64,000 nucleotides of DNA from positions 84,741-148,740 of the forward strand of contig NZ_FMAJ01000015.1 in the NCBI RefSeq assembly GCF_900094625.1, in the 5' to 3' direction. This stretch comes from Rhizobium aethiopicum. Lineage in GTDB: Bacteria > Pseudomonadota > Alphaproteobacteria > Rhizobiales > Rhizobiaceae. Positions 1 to 7,675 of this stretch are shown here, in pieces. Numbering within the stretch: the stretch's first letter is position 1; every line of letters begins with the position of its first letter. The notes beneath the pieces are model-generated. The model had not been told where the DNA came from, did not search any database, and saw only the letters and a list, made by a program, of their open reading frames with translations. Made by a program: the position numbers and the translations under genes.

Positions 1-388
1 CTCCCAAGAGATGATCAGAAAATACGAAAAGCTATCAATTTTATTGTCTGTTGGGTTTATGGCCAAAGCCGAATCTTCGAAATCCCCTGGCCCCGCTCAG
101 AATGTAGACTGTTTTGCATCTTTCGAGAGCGTCTACTCGACGGCCATGCCAACAGGATAGTCTGCTCTAATACAGCAGCAATGGTTCTTACTACACCCGC
201 ACCTATTCCGGGCGAAACGCCTGAGAATCAACTCATGGCGGAGTGCCCGTTGCGGAAATGTGGGCAGTAGCCATCGATATTGAGCCGCGCGCTGATCGGG
301 TCTCGCTCGCTGGGCGCGCTCCACCCGGGCGAAACTTTTTGCCGTGACAAAAGTTACTCAAACCCATCATGTCACCGAAGGCTTTCCC
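1..388. other. intergenic region upstream of treZ, no gene seen
   Basis: I see no convincing gene. The short open frames on both strands have atypical composition (for example Cys/His/Arg-rich) and no ribosome binding site. The far left end is AT-richer than the rest, as expected for a promoter or inter-operon gap. No GGAAC-type stress promoter was found ahead of treZ. Confidence 0.5.
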
Positions 389-2170
389 TTGACCAAAACG
401 ATGTTCGGCCCCGCATTCACCGAAGATGGCGTTCTGTTTCGGCTTTGGGCTCCTCTGCATGAAAACGTGTTTTTGAAAATCGAAGGCTCTGATTTGCGCC
501 CGATGCAAGCGGTTGAAGATGGCTGGCATCGGTGCACGGTCGCGGACGCCGGTCCCGGTGTGCATTATCGCTTTGTCCTGCCGGACGGTCTTGAAATTCC
601 CGACCCTGCCTCGCGATTCCAGCCGCGGGATGTGCATGGTCCGAGCGAGGTGGTCGACCTTGCCGCCTATCGCTGGCATGAGAGCCAATGGACTGGCCGG
701 CCCTGGGAGGAGATGGTCATATACGAACTGCATGTCGGCTGCTTCACACCGCAGGGAACTTTCGAGGCCGCGATCGAGCGTCTCGACCATCTACGGGAGC
801 TGGGCGTCACGGCGCTGCAGATCATGCCGCTCAGCGACTTCCCAGGGCGCTACAACTGGGGCTATGACGGCGTGCTTCCCTATGCGCCAGACAGCAGTTA
901 CGGCCGGCCGGAAGATCTGATGGCGCTGGTGGATGCGGCGCACGAGCGTGGCATCTCGGTCTTCCTCGACGCGGTCTACAATCATTTCGGGCCTGACGGG
1001 AACTATATGCCCTCCTATGCGCCGCTCTTTACCGATCATCACAAGACGGCCTGGGGCAACGGCATCAACTACGACAGCGACGGCTCTGAGATGATCCGCG
1101 AATTCATCATCGAGAACGCCATCTATTGGATCAGCCAGTTCAGGCTCGACGGTTTTCGCTTCGACGCCGTCCACGCCATCAAGGACGACAGCGCTGAGCA
1201 TCTTCTTCACGCGCTTGCGCGCCGCGTCAGGGCTGCGGCTGGTGACCGGCATGTTCATCTGATCGTGGAGAACGAGGAGAATGACAGCGAACTGCTGAAG
1301 CGCGACGCAGATGGCAAGGCGAGGCTGTTCACGGCTCAATGGAACGACGACGTTCACCATGTGCTGCATGTTGCCGCCACGGGTGAAACCTTCGGCTACT
1401 ATGCCGACTATGTCGGTGACGCCGGCAAGCTCGGCCGGGCGCTGGCGGAAGGCTTCGTGTTCCAGGGCGAGCACATGCCCTATCGCGGTGGAAGCCGGGG
1501 CAGTCCGAGCGGCCACCTGCCGCCCACCGCCTTCGTGTCCTTTATCCAAAACCATGACCAGATCGGCAATCGGGCGCTGGGGGACCGGATTATGGCTGCG
1601 AGCCCGACCGACGCCGTCAAGGCCATCACATCAATCTACCTGCTGGCACCGCAGATACCGATGCTGTTCATGGGCGAGGAATGGGGTGCGCGAGAGCCTT
1701 TTCCGTTTTTCTGCGATTTTGGCGAGGAGCTGAACGAGAAGGTCAGGCAGGGCAGGCGTAAGGAGCTTTCGCGCCTGCCGGGTTTCGATGCCGGCGAGCT
1801 TCTCGACCCGACGGCGCCAGCGACCTTTGCCGCTGCCAAGCTCGACTGGTCGAAACGCGCCTCATCGGAAATGCTTGAATTCTACAGGGTGCTTCTCGCC
1901 CTCCGGCATCAACGGATCGTGCCCCTGCTGAAAGGCGCCGGCGGCGGAAATGCGAGCTATCGTTCGGCGGGTGCAACGCTCGCGGTGGACTGGACCCTCG
2001 CTGGCGGCCGGCGCCTTTGTCTCGATGCCAATCTCGCCAGCGAGGCGGCGCCGCTTCTCGGGCGGCGCGACGAAGGTGAAACGATCTTCCGCCTCGGCGG
2101 CAGCGATGGAGGGCAATTGGCGGCCTGGACGGTGATCTGGAGCATCGCGAGAAGTGAGGGCCTAGCATGA
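389..2170 (+). CDS. treZ: malto-oligosyltrehalose trehalohydrolase
   Basis: Family GH13 enzyme that hydrolyses maltooligosyl-trehalose to free trehalose, the second step of the TreY/TreZ route from glycogen-like glucans, in the cytoplasm. An N-terminal CBM48-like domain (FRLWAP near the start) is followed by a (beta/alpha)8 barrel with GVTALQIMPLSDFPG, DAVYNHFG, the nucleophile motif GFRFDAVHAI (Asp near residue 259) and FIQNHDQIGNRALGDR. The length of about 593 residues is normal. The start is uncertain: TTG at 389 has a GAAGG seven bases upstream; GTG at 344 and ATG at 401 are in frame but lack a good site. malQ follows after 13 bases. No treY partner lies in the window, so it must be outside it. 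Confidence 0.93.
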   Translation: MTKTMFGPAFTEDGVLFRLWAPLHENVFLKIEGSDLRPMQAVEDGWHRCTVADAGPGVHYRFVLPDGLEIPDPASRFQPRDVHGPSEVVDLAAYRWHESQWTGRPWEEMVIYELHVGCFTPQGTFEAAIERLDHLRELGVTALQIMPLSDFPGRYNWGYDGVLPYAPDSSYGRPEDLMALVDAAHERGISVFLDAVYNHFGPDGNYMPSYAPLFTDHHKTAWGNGINYDSDGSEMIREFIIENAIYWISQFRLDGFRFDAVHAIKDDSAEHLLHALARRVRAAAGDRHVHLIVENEENDSELLKRDADGKARLFTAQWNDDVHHVLHVAATGETFGYYADYVGDAGKLGRALAEGFVFQGEHMPYRGGSRGSPSGHLPPTAFVSFIQNHDQIGNRALGDRIMAASPTDAVKAITSIYLLAPQIPMLFMGEEWGAREPFPFFCDFGEELNEKVRQGRRKELSRLPGFDAGELLDPTAPATFAAAKLDWSKRASSEMLEFYRVLLALRHQRIVPLLKGAGGGNASYRSAGATLAVDWTLAGGRRLCLDANLASEAAPLLGRRDEGETIFRLGGSDGGQLAAWTVIWSIARSEGLA

Positions 2171-2183
2171 AGGCGATCGGACG

Positions 2184-4103
2184 ATGAGATCCGCCGAGCT
2201 CGACAAGCTCGCCCGGCGATACGGGATCAGCCCGACCAGGCCCAGCCCCGACGATCTCGAGGTGGCGATTTCCGCGGACACCAAGCGAAAACTACTCTCG
2301 GCTTTGGAAGTGGGGCTGTCAGGAACCGCACATCGCGAGAGCTTTGCACCGCGACCGGAGCGGGAGCCTGGGTTGGCGGACAAGGCGATTCCCAAGTCGT
2401 TTCTGCCGGATTTTCTTTTCAAAACACGGGTCTGGGGTATCAGCCTGCAGCTTTACGAGCTCCGGTCGGCGCGAAATTGGGGCATTGGAGATTTCGAGGA
2501 TCTGTCCGATGTGGCTGACCTGGCCGGGAAGCTCGGGGCCGATTTCGTTGGCCTCAACCCGCTCCACGCACCGTTTCTTGCCGATCCCGGTCGCTGCAGC
2601 CCCTATGAGCCCTCGAGCCGTCAGCATCTCAACCCGCTCTATATCGCGGTCGACCGTTTGCCGGGTTTTGCCAGTAGTGCTGAGCTCGAACGACGATTGG
2701 AGAGACTTCGCCGGAGCGATCTCGTCGATTATGCCGGGGTTGCGAGGGCCAAGCTTGGAGCCCTGCGCGATCTCTGGCGCGCCTGGCTGCAGGGGGGTGT
2801 CGCCGATGAAACCTACGATCCTGTTGATTTCGATGCCTTCGTCGCTCAAGGCGGCGACAACTTGCGGCGACATGCGCTTTTCGAATGCCTTTCGCTTTCC
2901 ATGGTGGAGCGTGGGAGGGGCGCCGGCTGGCACGGATGGCCGGTAGATTTCCGGCGCTTCGACAGCGCCGCCGTCGCCGAATTCGAGCATGGACATGCGG
3001 ACGAGGTCCGCTTCCATATTTGGCTGCAGTGGCTCGCCCACCGGCAGCTGCTGCGGGCGGCGGACCGGGCGCGCCACGCCGGCCTGCGGATTGGACTTTA
3101 TCTCGATCTCGCCGTCGGCGAGGCGGTCGACGGATCGGCGACATGGAGCGAACCCGATGTCTATATCTCGAAGGCGACGATCGGCAGCCCTCCCGATCCC
3201 TTCGCGATAGAGGGGCAGGACTGGCATCTTGCCGGATATCTGCCTTCTGCGATCGCTGCGGGAGACAGCTCGCCTTTCCGGCGCATGGTGAGCGCCGCCA
3301 TGCGATACGCCGGTGCGATCCGCATCGATCACGCCCCGGCGCTCCGGCGCCTCTTTCTGGTGCCGCTCGGCAGCAGGCCGGATGGCGGCGCCTATGTCAG
3401 CTACCCCGAGCATCGACTTCTGCAGATCCTGGCCGAAACGTCCGCCGAGCATCGATGCCTGGTCATCGGCGAAGCGCTGGGAATGATCCCGCCGGATTTG
3501 CCTGACGAGTTGGCGGCGGCGCAGATCCTTTCGTATCGCATCCTCTCCTATGAGCAGGACGGGAAAGGCTTCAGGCCGCCGGATGCCTATCCCGTCTTCG
3601 GCCTGACCTGCATTTCGACCCACGACCACCAGACCCTTGCCGGCTGGTGGCGCAGCGCCGACATCCAGGATCGCCGCGATCACGGCATCGTGCCGCCCGA
3701 CCTCACCGCAAAACATCTCGAATACCGCCGGCGCGAACGACGAAACCTCAAGGCGGCGCTCCGCGCGGCCGGCATCGAAGTGCCGGCCCGGCTCAGCGCC
3801 AGGGCAAGCCGGGAGACCTTAAGGGAGCTGACCGTCAGCGCCTACCGCTTCATCGCCCGGACCCCGTCGCTTCTCGTCGCGGTCCGGCTTGCCGATCTGA
3901 CCGATGAGAAAAGGCCCACCAACATCCCGGGCACGAACAGCAGCTATCCGAACTGGAAGCCGAAGCTGTCGGTCTTCCTCCAGGGCCTGGCGTCGAACTC
4001 CCTGCTGGATCGCATTACGACGGCGATGCGGGAAGAAAGGCCACGAATTCAGTCGGCGAGGGAACGATCAGCACGCAGGCGGATTTTGGATATACACGGA
4101 TAA
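2184..4103 (+). CDS. malQ: 4-alpha-glucanotransferase (amylomaltase)
   Basis: Family GH77 enzyme that transfers alpha-1,4-glucan segments between maltodextrins, and so can supply chains to the TreY/TreZ pathway. Visible family features are WGISLQLYELRSARNWGIGDFEDL near residue 80, the SPYEPSSRQHLNPLYI substrate loop, AGAIRIDHAPALRRLF with the catalytic Asp, CLVIGEALGMIPPDL (acid/base Glu) and ISTHDHQTLAGWW. The length of 639 residues is usual for the proteobacterial long form with an N-terminal extension. ATG at 2184 has an AAGG nine bases upstream. It is in one operon with treZ. Confidence 0.93.
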   Translation: MRSAELDKLARRYGISPTRPSPDDLEVAISADTKRKLLSALEVGLSGTAHRESFAPRPEREPGLADKAIPKSFLPDFLFKTRVWGISLQLYELRSARNWGIGDFEDLSDVADLAGKLGADFVGLNPLHAPFLADPGRCSPYEPSSRQHLNPLYIAVDRLPGFASSAELERRLERLRRSDLVDYAGVARAKLGALRDLWRAWLQGGVADETYDPVDFDAFVAQGGDNLRRHALFECLSLSMVERGRGAGWHGWPVDFRRFDSAAVAEFEHGHADEVRFHIWLQWLAHRQLLRAADRARHAGLRIGLYLDLAVGEAVDGSATWSEPDVYISKATIGSPPDPFAIEGQDWHLAGYLPSAIAAGDSSPFRRMVSAAMRYAGAIRIDHAPALRRLFLVPLGSRPDGGAYVSYPEHRLLQILAETSAEHRCLVIGEALGMIPPDLPDELAAAQILSYRILSYEQDGKGFRPPDAYPVFGLTCISTHDHQTLAGWWRSADIQDRRDHGIVPPDLTAKHLEYRRRERRNLKAALRAAGIEVPARLSARASRETLRELTVSAYRFIARTPSLLVAVRLADLTDEKRPTNIPGTNSSYPNWKPKLSVFLQGLASNSLLDRITTAMREERPRIQSARERSARRRILDIHG

Positions 4104-4114
4104 GGACCGCCGAA

Positions 4115-4315
4115 ATGAAAGCCAAAAAACCACTGGTCGAAGTCGCCGTAGAGACCGAGGAGGGACGGGTGCCGCTCGGCATCATGAACGCCAAGCAGGC
4201 ACTGTCGCTTCCTGACGATCTCGATGTGAAAGTATCGCATCCCGATCATGAGCCAGGCAGAACCGACAAGTTCATTCCCAAGGACGAACTGCAGCGGCAC
4301 CTGGACAGGTCGTAA
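4115..4315 (+). CDS. small hypothetical protein (66 aa)
   Basis: I do not recognise a family. The 66-residue product is charged and has neither membrane segment nor signal peptide. It starts 11 bases after malQ with an AAGG site whose first bases overlap the malQ stop, so it is probably translated from the malQ transcript. It is the first of a run of very small genes that continues to about 9870. Confidence 0.6.
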   Translation: MKAKKPLVEVAVETEEGRVPLGIMNAKQALSLPDDLDVKVSHPDHEPGRTDKFIPKDELQRHLDRS

Positions 4316-4348
4316 GTCGAGCGGTCAAGCGAATTGAGTTTCGGGCCC

Positions 4349-4373
4349 GGAACCTCCGCGGGTCTGGGATGTT
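4349..4373 (+). promoter_or_regulatory. near-consensus EcfG-type stress promoter (GGAAC-N16-TGTT)
   Basis: GGAAC at 4349-4353, 16 bases, then TGTT at 4370-4373, 27 bases ahead of the ATG at 4401. The alphaproteobacterial EcfG consensus is GGAAC-N16/17-CGTT, so one base of the -10 differs. The same variant occurs at 6896-6920. Assignment to EcfG is inference from the motif and the position. Confidence 0.5.
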
Positions 4374-4400
4374 TGACTCGATGAACTTAAGGAGAAAATC

Positions 4401-4616
4401 ATGGCACATGCCGACCGGAAACATATTGGCGCTGGCTCGAAGGGAAAGGGCGACGGAAGCGGCGCGATGACCAATCTCGACGAGGAACAGCTTCCCGAAA
4501 ACATGGTCCTTTCGAACCGCGACAAGACCCAGCATTCCAAGGAGCGCGGTTTAGACGGCAAGGCGGTCCAGACCGAGCAATGTTCGGATCACAGCGCCAA
4601 TCGCAAGCCAAAATGA
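4401..4616 (+). CDS. small hydrophilic protein (71 aa)
   Basis: Unrecognised 71-residue protein, rich in Gly, Lys, Asp, Ser and Asn, with no aromatic residues and no predicted membrane or globular core. It looks intrinsically disordered, like bacterial hydrophilins. A very good ribosome binding site (AAGGAGAAAATC) precedes the ATG. A candidate stress promoter lies at 4349-4373. Function unknown; a role under desiccation or osmotic stress is only suggested by composition and promoter. Confidence 0.65.
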   Translation: MAHADRKHIGAGSKGKGDGSGAMTNLDEEQLPENMVLSNRDKTQHSKERGLDGKAVQTEQCSDHSANRKPK

Positions 4617-4626
4617 GGACAAGGTG

Positions 4627-4809
4627 ATGAGCAGCAGATTACCCCCCATCCCCGCCGACAACGTCAGCAACAAGGGAGTCCGCAAACCGGCGCAGACCAA
4701 CGCAGAGGACGCCGCGATGACAAGCGGCAGCGAGAACCCTGAGAAAAAGGGTCAGCAAGGAAACACCAAAGTCAACACCACCCACCAAGGTTACCAGCAG
4801 GACAGGTAG
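4627..4809 (+). CDS. small hydrophilic protein (60 aa)
   Basis: Unrecognised 60-residue, Asn/Lys/Gly/Gln-rich, apparently disordered protein with a single Tyr near the end. The frame also opens at GTG 4624; the ATG at 4627 is preferred. It follows the previous small gene by 10 bases and precedes the next by 9, so three similar hydrophilic proteins (4401, 4627, 4819) seem co-transcribed. Confidence 0.55.
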   Translation: MSSRLPPIPADNVSNKGVRKPAQTNAEDAAMTSGSENPEKKGQQGNTKVNTTHQGYQQDR

Positions 4810-4818
4810 GAGGCATCA

Positions 4819-5007
4819 ATGTCCACCTCGAAGAAGAGCCCGTCAACCATTCGCCAGGGCGGTCCGGGCGCATCTCACGAAAATGCCAAGGCGCCGCTCG
4901 AGATACCGAAGCCGCCGGCCGAGCCGGATAGACGTCTGCGAAGCAAGGTTTCCGGCGGCGGTGGAGAACATGATCGCCACCACACCCACGATGCAAGAGA
5001 GAAGTGA
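4819..5007 (+). CDS. small hydrophilic protein (62 aa)
   Basis: Unrecognised 62-residue protein rich in Ser, Pro, Lys and Gly, ending in a His/Asp-rich tail (HDRHHTHD) that could bind metal. It is preceded by a near-perfect AGGAGG six bases before ATG. Composition resembles the two genes upstream; all three may be disordered stress proteins. Function unknown. Confidence 0.55.
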   Translation: MSTSKKSPSTIRQGGPGASHENAKAPLEIPKPPAEPDRRLRSKVSGGGGEHDRHHTHDAREK

Positions 5008-5088
5008 AGGACAGACGAGCGGTGAAGCCTGATCAGCCACAGGCGAGAGGCCCATCGCTTCACATGCTTAACATGATGGAAACAGACA

Positions 5089-5250
5089 ATGACGACCGCA
5101 TTCATCCTTGTTGCATTGGCTCTCATCGTCATCTACGCCGGCCCGACGCTGCTTTATATCTGCGTCGGCTATGCTGACTATATGATCGAGCGGCGCCGAC
5201 ATTTGCTGGCTGTAAAACACGCCGTAAGGCGTCGAAGCGACGAGCTTTAG
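5089..5250 (+). CDS. small single-span membrane protein (53 aa)
   Basis: A 53-residue frame with ATG at 5089 and TAG at 5248-5250. It starts MTTAFILVALALIVIYAGP, a clear N-terminal transmembrane helix, continues with a second apolar stretch (TLLYICVGYADYM) and ends in a basic Arg-rich tail predicted to stay in the cytoplasm. The ribosome binding site is weak (GGAAACAGACA). Found by reading; no family recognised. Confidence 0.45.
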   Translation: MTTAFILVALALIVIYAGPTLLYICVGYADYMIERRRHLLAVKHAVRRRSDEL

Positions 5251-5325
5251 GCGTCCGCAACGGCGGGCCAGGATCACATTCATGCGTACGAGCCGATGTC
5301 TTCGGCCGTCATGGTTTCTTCGTCG

Positions 5326-5547
5326 TCATTGGCGCGCTCGTGATCGCTGGTCGTGAAGGATGCCGGCCCTTTCGGGTTGGTTGCCGGCATGTGCAATAAG
5401 CGCATAGAAGGCTGCACGAACGATCTCTTTCTTGGTAGCCTGCGGATGCGCTTTCATCACGGCCTTGATCAGCTGCTTCGGTGTGATATCGGCCCGCGTT
5501 TCCTTCAGGATGGCCTCGCCGAGCTCCTTCAGATCTTGTTCCTTCAT
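5326..5547 (-). CDS. small conserved-looking helical protein (73 aa)
   Basis: 73 residues, starting MKEQDLKELGEAILKET, largely helical and amphipathic in appearance and ending in a basic tail. Its ATG overlaps the stop of the upstream gene as ATGA (5544-5547), with a GGGGGAAA site ahead, so it is translationally coupled. It is the last gene of a leftward three-gene operon beginning at 6178. No known family recognised. Confidence 0.6.
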   Translation of the reverse strand: MKEQDLKELGEAILKETRADITPKQLIKAVMKAHPQATKKEIVRAAFYALIAHAGNQPERAGILHDQRSRARQ

Positions 5548-5768
5548 CCGATTTCCCCCGAACCCTCGTCTCCGATTTCCTCGACATCATGATGCGGCAG
5601 AATGCGTTGCTTTACTTCCTCGGCCGCGACCGCGATGCCTCTGGCTGTCCCCGCCAGGGCAAGCTCAGCGGCGATGAGAGGGTGCTTGCGCGCGAGCTTG
5701 CCAAGCGCCTTGGCGGCAGCCGCCGCCTTGGCCTGAGACAATACGCCTTTACCCGCGCGTTTGCGCAA
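5544..5768 (-). CDS. small Ala/Lys-rich protein (about 74 aa)
   Basis: Middle gene of the leftward operon. The product begins basic and Ala-rich (QAKAAAAAKALGKLARKHP) and then has an apolar stretch (LIAAELALAGTARGIAVAAE) that could be a short membrane-associated helix. The start is uncertain: TTG at 5768 is the only plausible start codon, but the frame stays open upstream across about 50 bases with coding-like residues (DATPPKKHSKRKLETL). The stop overlaps the next ATG. Confidence 0.5.
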   Translation of the reverse strand: MRKRAGKGVLSQAKAAAAAKALGKLARKHPLIAAELALAGTARGIAVAAEEVKQRILPHHDVEEIGDEGSGEIG

Positions 5769-5815
5769 GAGGGTTTCCAGCTTTCGCTTCGAATGCTTTT
5801 TGGGCGGCGTCGCAT

Positions 5816-6178
5816 CTAATGCACGGCGACGCCCTTCCGAGGGTTTTCTTCGGCCTGTTTCCTGACCTTCTTCGGAAGCGCCGAACTGGCGGCGTCACGC
5901 ACGACATCGATGGCCGCGTCGGTTGCGCTATGAAACGCCTGGCCGACCAACTCGAGAGTCTTGGCACCCTTGCGCGTTCCCGATTTTGCGGCGCCGGCAA
6001 TGTCGTCGCGATCCTCCACCAGCACGGCGGCGGCAGCGCCGGCGCCGGCGATCAGCGCCTTCCCCAGGATGTCGCGGCCTGTCGGGCTCGCCAGTAACGT
6101 TTTCAGTATGGAATTCTTCCGGATGCCCTTCGGCACCTTGTAGCCCGCAATCTTCTTCGGAATCTTTGTTTTGGCCAT
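5816..6178 (-). CDS. small basic protein with hydrophobic segment (120 aa)
   Basis: Unrecognised 120-residue protein. A basic N-terminus (MAKTKIPKKIAGYKVPKGIR) is followed by an apolar Ala/Gly-rich segment (GKALIAGAGAAAAVLVED) and an amphipathic, phasin-like Ala-rich C-terminal half. The longer open frame starting at 6313 is not used: ATG at 6178 has an AAAGGAGA site and lies just downstream of an exact EcfG-type promoter at 6204-6228. First gene of the operon 6178-5326. Confidence 0.7.
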   Translation of the reverse strand: MAKTKIPKKIAGYKVPKGIRKNSILKTLLASPTGRDILGKALIAGAGAAAAVLVEDRDDIAGAAKSGTRKGAKTLELVGQAFHSATDAAIDVVRDAASSALPKKVRKQAEENPRKGVAVH

Positions 6179-6203
6179 CGTACATCTCCTTTGGAGCGTG
6201 GAG

Positions 6204-6228
6204 AACGCAGGAAAGCGCACCCTGTTCC
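6204..6228 (-). promoter_or_regulatory. EcfG-type general stress promoter
   Basis: On the minus strand GGAAC (6228-6224), 16 bases, CGTT (6207-6204): an exact match to the EcfG consensus. The -10 lies 25 bases from the ATG at 6178, and the ribosome binding site falls between, so a short leader is implied. It drives the leftward small-gene operon and fixes its first start codon. Confidence 0.8.
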
Positions 6229-6316
6229 CAGTTTCGGTGGCACAGCTCGCGACAGCAGGATCGCTGGCAGCTTGCGGGCACCCCTGGTCTTTGCCGAAGC
6301 AAAGGACGAACAAACA

Positions 6317-6793
6317 TTAGTGGATAGACTGCGAAGTCGGAGCGTTGATCTTCAGCAGATCCGGAGCGGGAAACATCTCGATCAATCCTGATGCGAGGTC
6401 GTCGACATCTGTCTTGCCGTCATTGAAGAGCTGGATGGCGGCGCTGCACAGGATCTGGCTGTCGTGTTCGCTGACGGCGACACCGAAATGACGATACCAG
6501 CTCATGACAGCCTTCGAGAGGCATTTGAAATCCTGCGGTAGTATCGGTCTGTAGAATATCGCCATGAACGCCCGCCACGATTGCCGCTCAATTTCATCGC
6601 TCTTCACTTGATCAAGATAATGGGGGCTCGGTTCGATACCAAGCCGCTTGTTTCCTTGGTGCGTTAGCGCACGGATCAGCCGTTCGGCCGACGTGCCAGG
6701 TCCCTTTCCATCAGGCCCGGACGCCGGCGGCAATGTCGGCCCGGATGAACCGCTGGCGCGCCAGCTCGGCACTTCCGCGTCGGTAAAGAGCAT
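6317..6793 (-). CDS. hypothetical protein (up to 158 aa)
   Basis: No family recognised. From about residue 35 the sequence has normal protein composition (LDQVKSDEIERQSWRAFMAIF, then a globular-looking C-terminal half ending near NAPTSQSIH), while the first 30 residues are Gly/Pro/Ser-rich and may be non-coding, so the true start could be internal. It is single and leftward, separated from the operon at 6178 by 138 bases. Could be a diverged or decaying gene. Confidence 0.45.
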   Translation of the reverse strand: MLFTDAEVPSWRASGSSGPTLPPASGPDGKGPGTSAERLIRALTHQGNKRLGIEPSPHYLDQVKSDEIERQSWRAFMAIFYRPILPQDFKCLSKAVMSWYRHFGVAVSEHDSQILCSAAIQLFNDGKTDVDDLASGLIEMFPAPDLLKINAPTSQSIH

Positions 6794-6895
6794 CGATGCA
6801 GCGCCGCTTCGCCTCGAAATAACCGCCGCCCCGAACGTTTGACCAGCGGTTGTTGCTGTTGGAGGGGGAACTCCTGTCTGGCGCCACCGAGCTCT

Positions 6896-6920
6896 GGAAC
6901 AATGTCCGTCGCCTTGTGTT
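6896..6920 (+). promoter_or_regulatory. near-consensus EcfG-type stress promoter (GGAAC-N16-TGTT)
   Basis: GGAAC at 6896-6900, 16 bases, TGTT at 6917-6920, 41 bases before the ATG at 6962. It carries the same single deviation (T for C in the -10) as the element at 4349. It would drive the lipoprotein gene and the DUF883-like gene behind it. Confidence 0.5.
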
Positions 6921-6961
6921 ACTTGTGCGACAGGCGGATGCCGAAGCAGCCGGAGGAGTCG

Positions 6962-7252
6962 ATGAGGCGGAGCATGGGATTGCAGCTGGTTCTCGCCATC
7001 GCGCTGACGGGCTGCACGACCGGCGCAGATAGCTACTCATCGGCGGGATTGGCGCCTGTTCCAGGTAGCATCACCTATGAGGGGCAGCCGCGCACGAAGT
7101 TGACGAAATCGCCCGTCGGTTCGTCCTTCCCGCATACCTTCACAGACCAATGGGGGCGGCAAGTCGAAGAAATCTACATTATCCGGCCCGACCGGAGCTT
7201 GCTGATCGCCGAGCGCCATTACCGACCGGTTTTCTCGCTGGACGACGACTAG
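6962..7252 (+). CDS. small lipoprotein (96 aa)
   Basis: An N-terminal signal peptide with a lipobox (LAIALTGC, Cys about residue 16) marks an outer-membrane or periplasmic lipoprotein. The mature part contains PHTFTDQWGRQVEEIYIIRPD and ends with acidic DDD. The frame opens at 6839, but ATG at 6962 has GGAGGAG just ahead and gives a proper signal peptide; ATG 6974 is an alternative. A near-consensus stress promoter lies at 6896-6920. Function unknown. Confidence 0.65.
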   Translation: MRRSMGLQLVLAIALTGCTTGADSYSSAGLAPVPGSITYEGQPRTKLTKSPVGSSFPHTFTDQWGRQVEEIYIIRPDRSLLIAERHYRPVFSLDDD

Positions 7253-7267
7253 GAAGGAGACATCATC

Positions 7268-7675
7268 ATGCCGCGCCGCAAGAGCACTGAGACGACGACG
7301 CTCGACACCGAGGGAGCCAAGATCGGCGAGCCGGTTCCGAGAGCCATCATCGATATAAACACCGCCTCTGTCGGGGTGCCCCGCCAGGCCGAGCATGATC
7401 TGCGCACAGAATTGAGCGCTTTGCGGAAGCAAGTTGATACGCTGCAGCAGCAGGTCCTTAGCGCGGGGCGATCGGTGAAGAGCGGCGCCGGCAAGGCGGT
7501 TCGCCAGACCGAGGCTGTGGCGAAACATTATCCGCTTTCGACGTTCATCCTTGTAGCTGCTGCCTTCGCTGTGGTCGCGTTTACCTCACGTCATGTCTCC
7601 CCGCCGCGCCATCGCCGGCCAGCGGCCTTGCGAGAAATCAGGGATTTTTACGACAGGATGCGCGAGCGGATCTGA
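7268..7675 (+). CDS. DUF883/ElaB-like membrane-anchored protein (135 aa)
   Basis: Layout matches the ElaB/YqjD/DUF883 group: a central amphipathic helix (ELSALRKQVDTLQQQVLSA), a Gly/Lys linker, then one C-terminal transmembrane segment (PLSTFILVAAAFAVVAFTS). Unusually there is a 30-residue basic tail after it. ElaB/YqjD proteins are stationary-phase inner-membrane proteins that bind ribosomes; that role here is inferred from layout only. AAGGAGACATCATC precedes the ATG, 15 bases after the lipoprotein gene, so one operon. Confidence 0.6.
   Translation: MPRRKSTETTTLDTEGAKIGEPVPRAIIDINTASVGVPRQAEHDLRTELSALRKQVDTLQQQVLSAGRSVKSGAGKAVRQTEAVAKHYPLSTFILVAAAFAVVAFTSRHVSPPRHRRPAALREIRDFYDRMRERI

Noticed and set aside
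2319..3716. 465-residue minus-strand frame opposite malQ
   Set aside because: Shadow of the GC-rich malQ gene: no ribosome binding site and atypical composition, while the + strand has full GH77 motifs.
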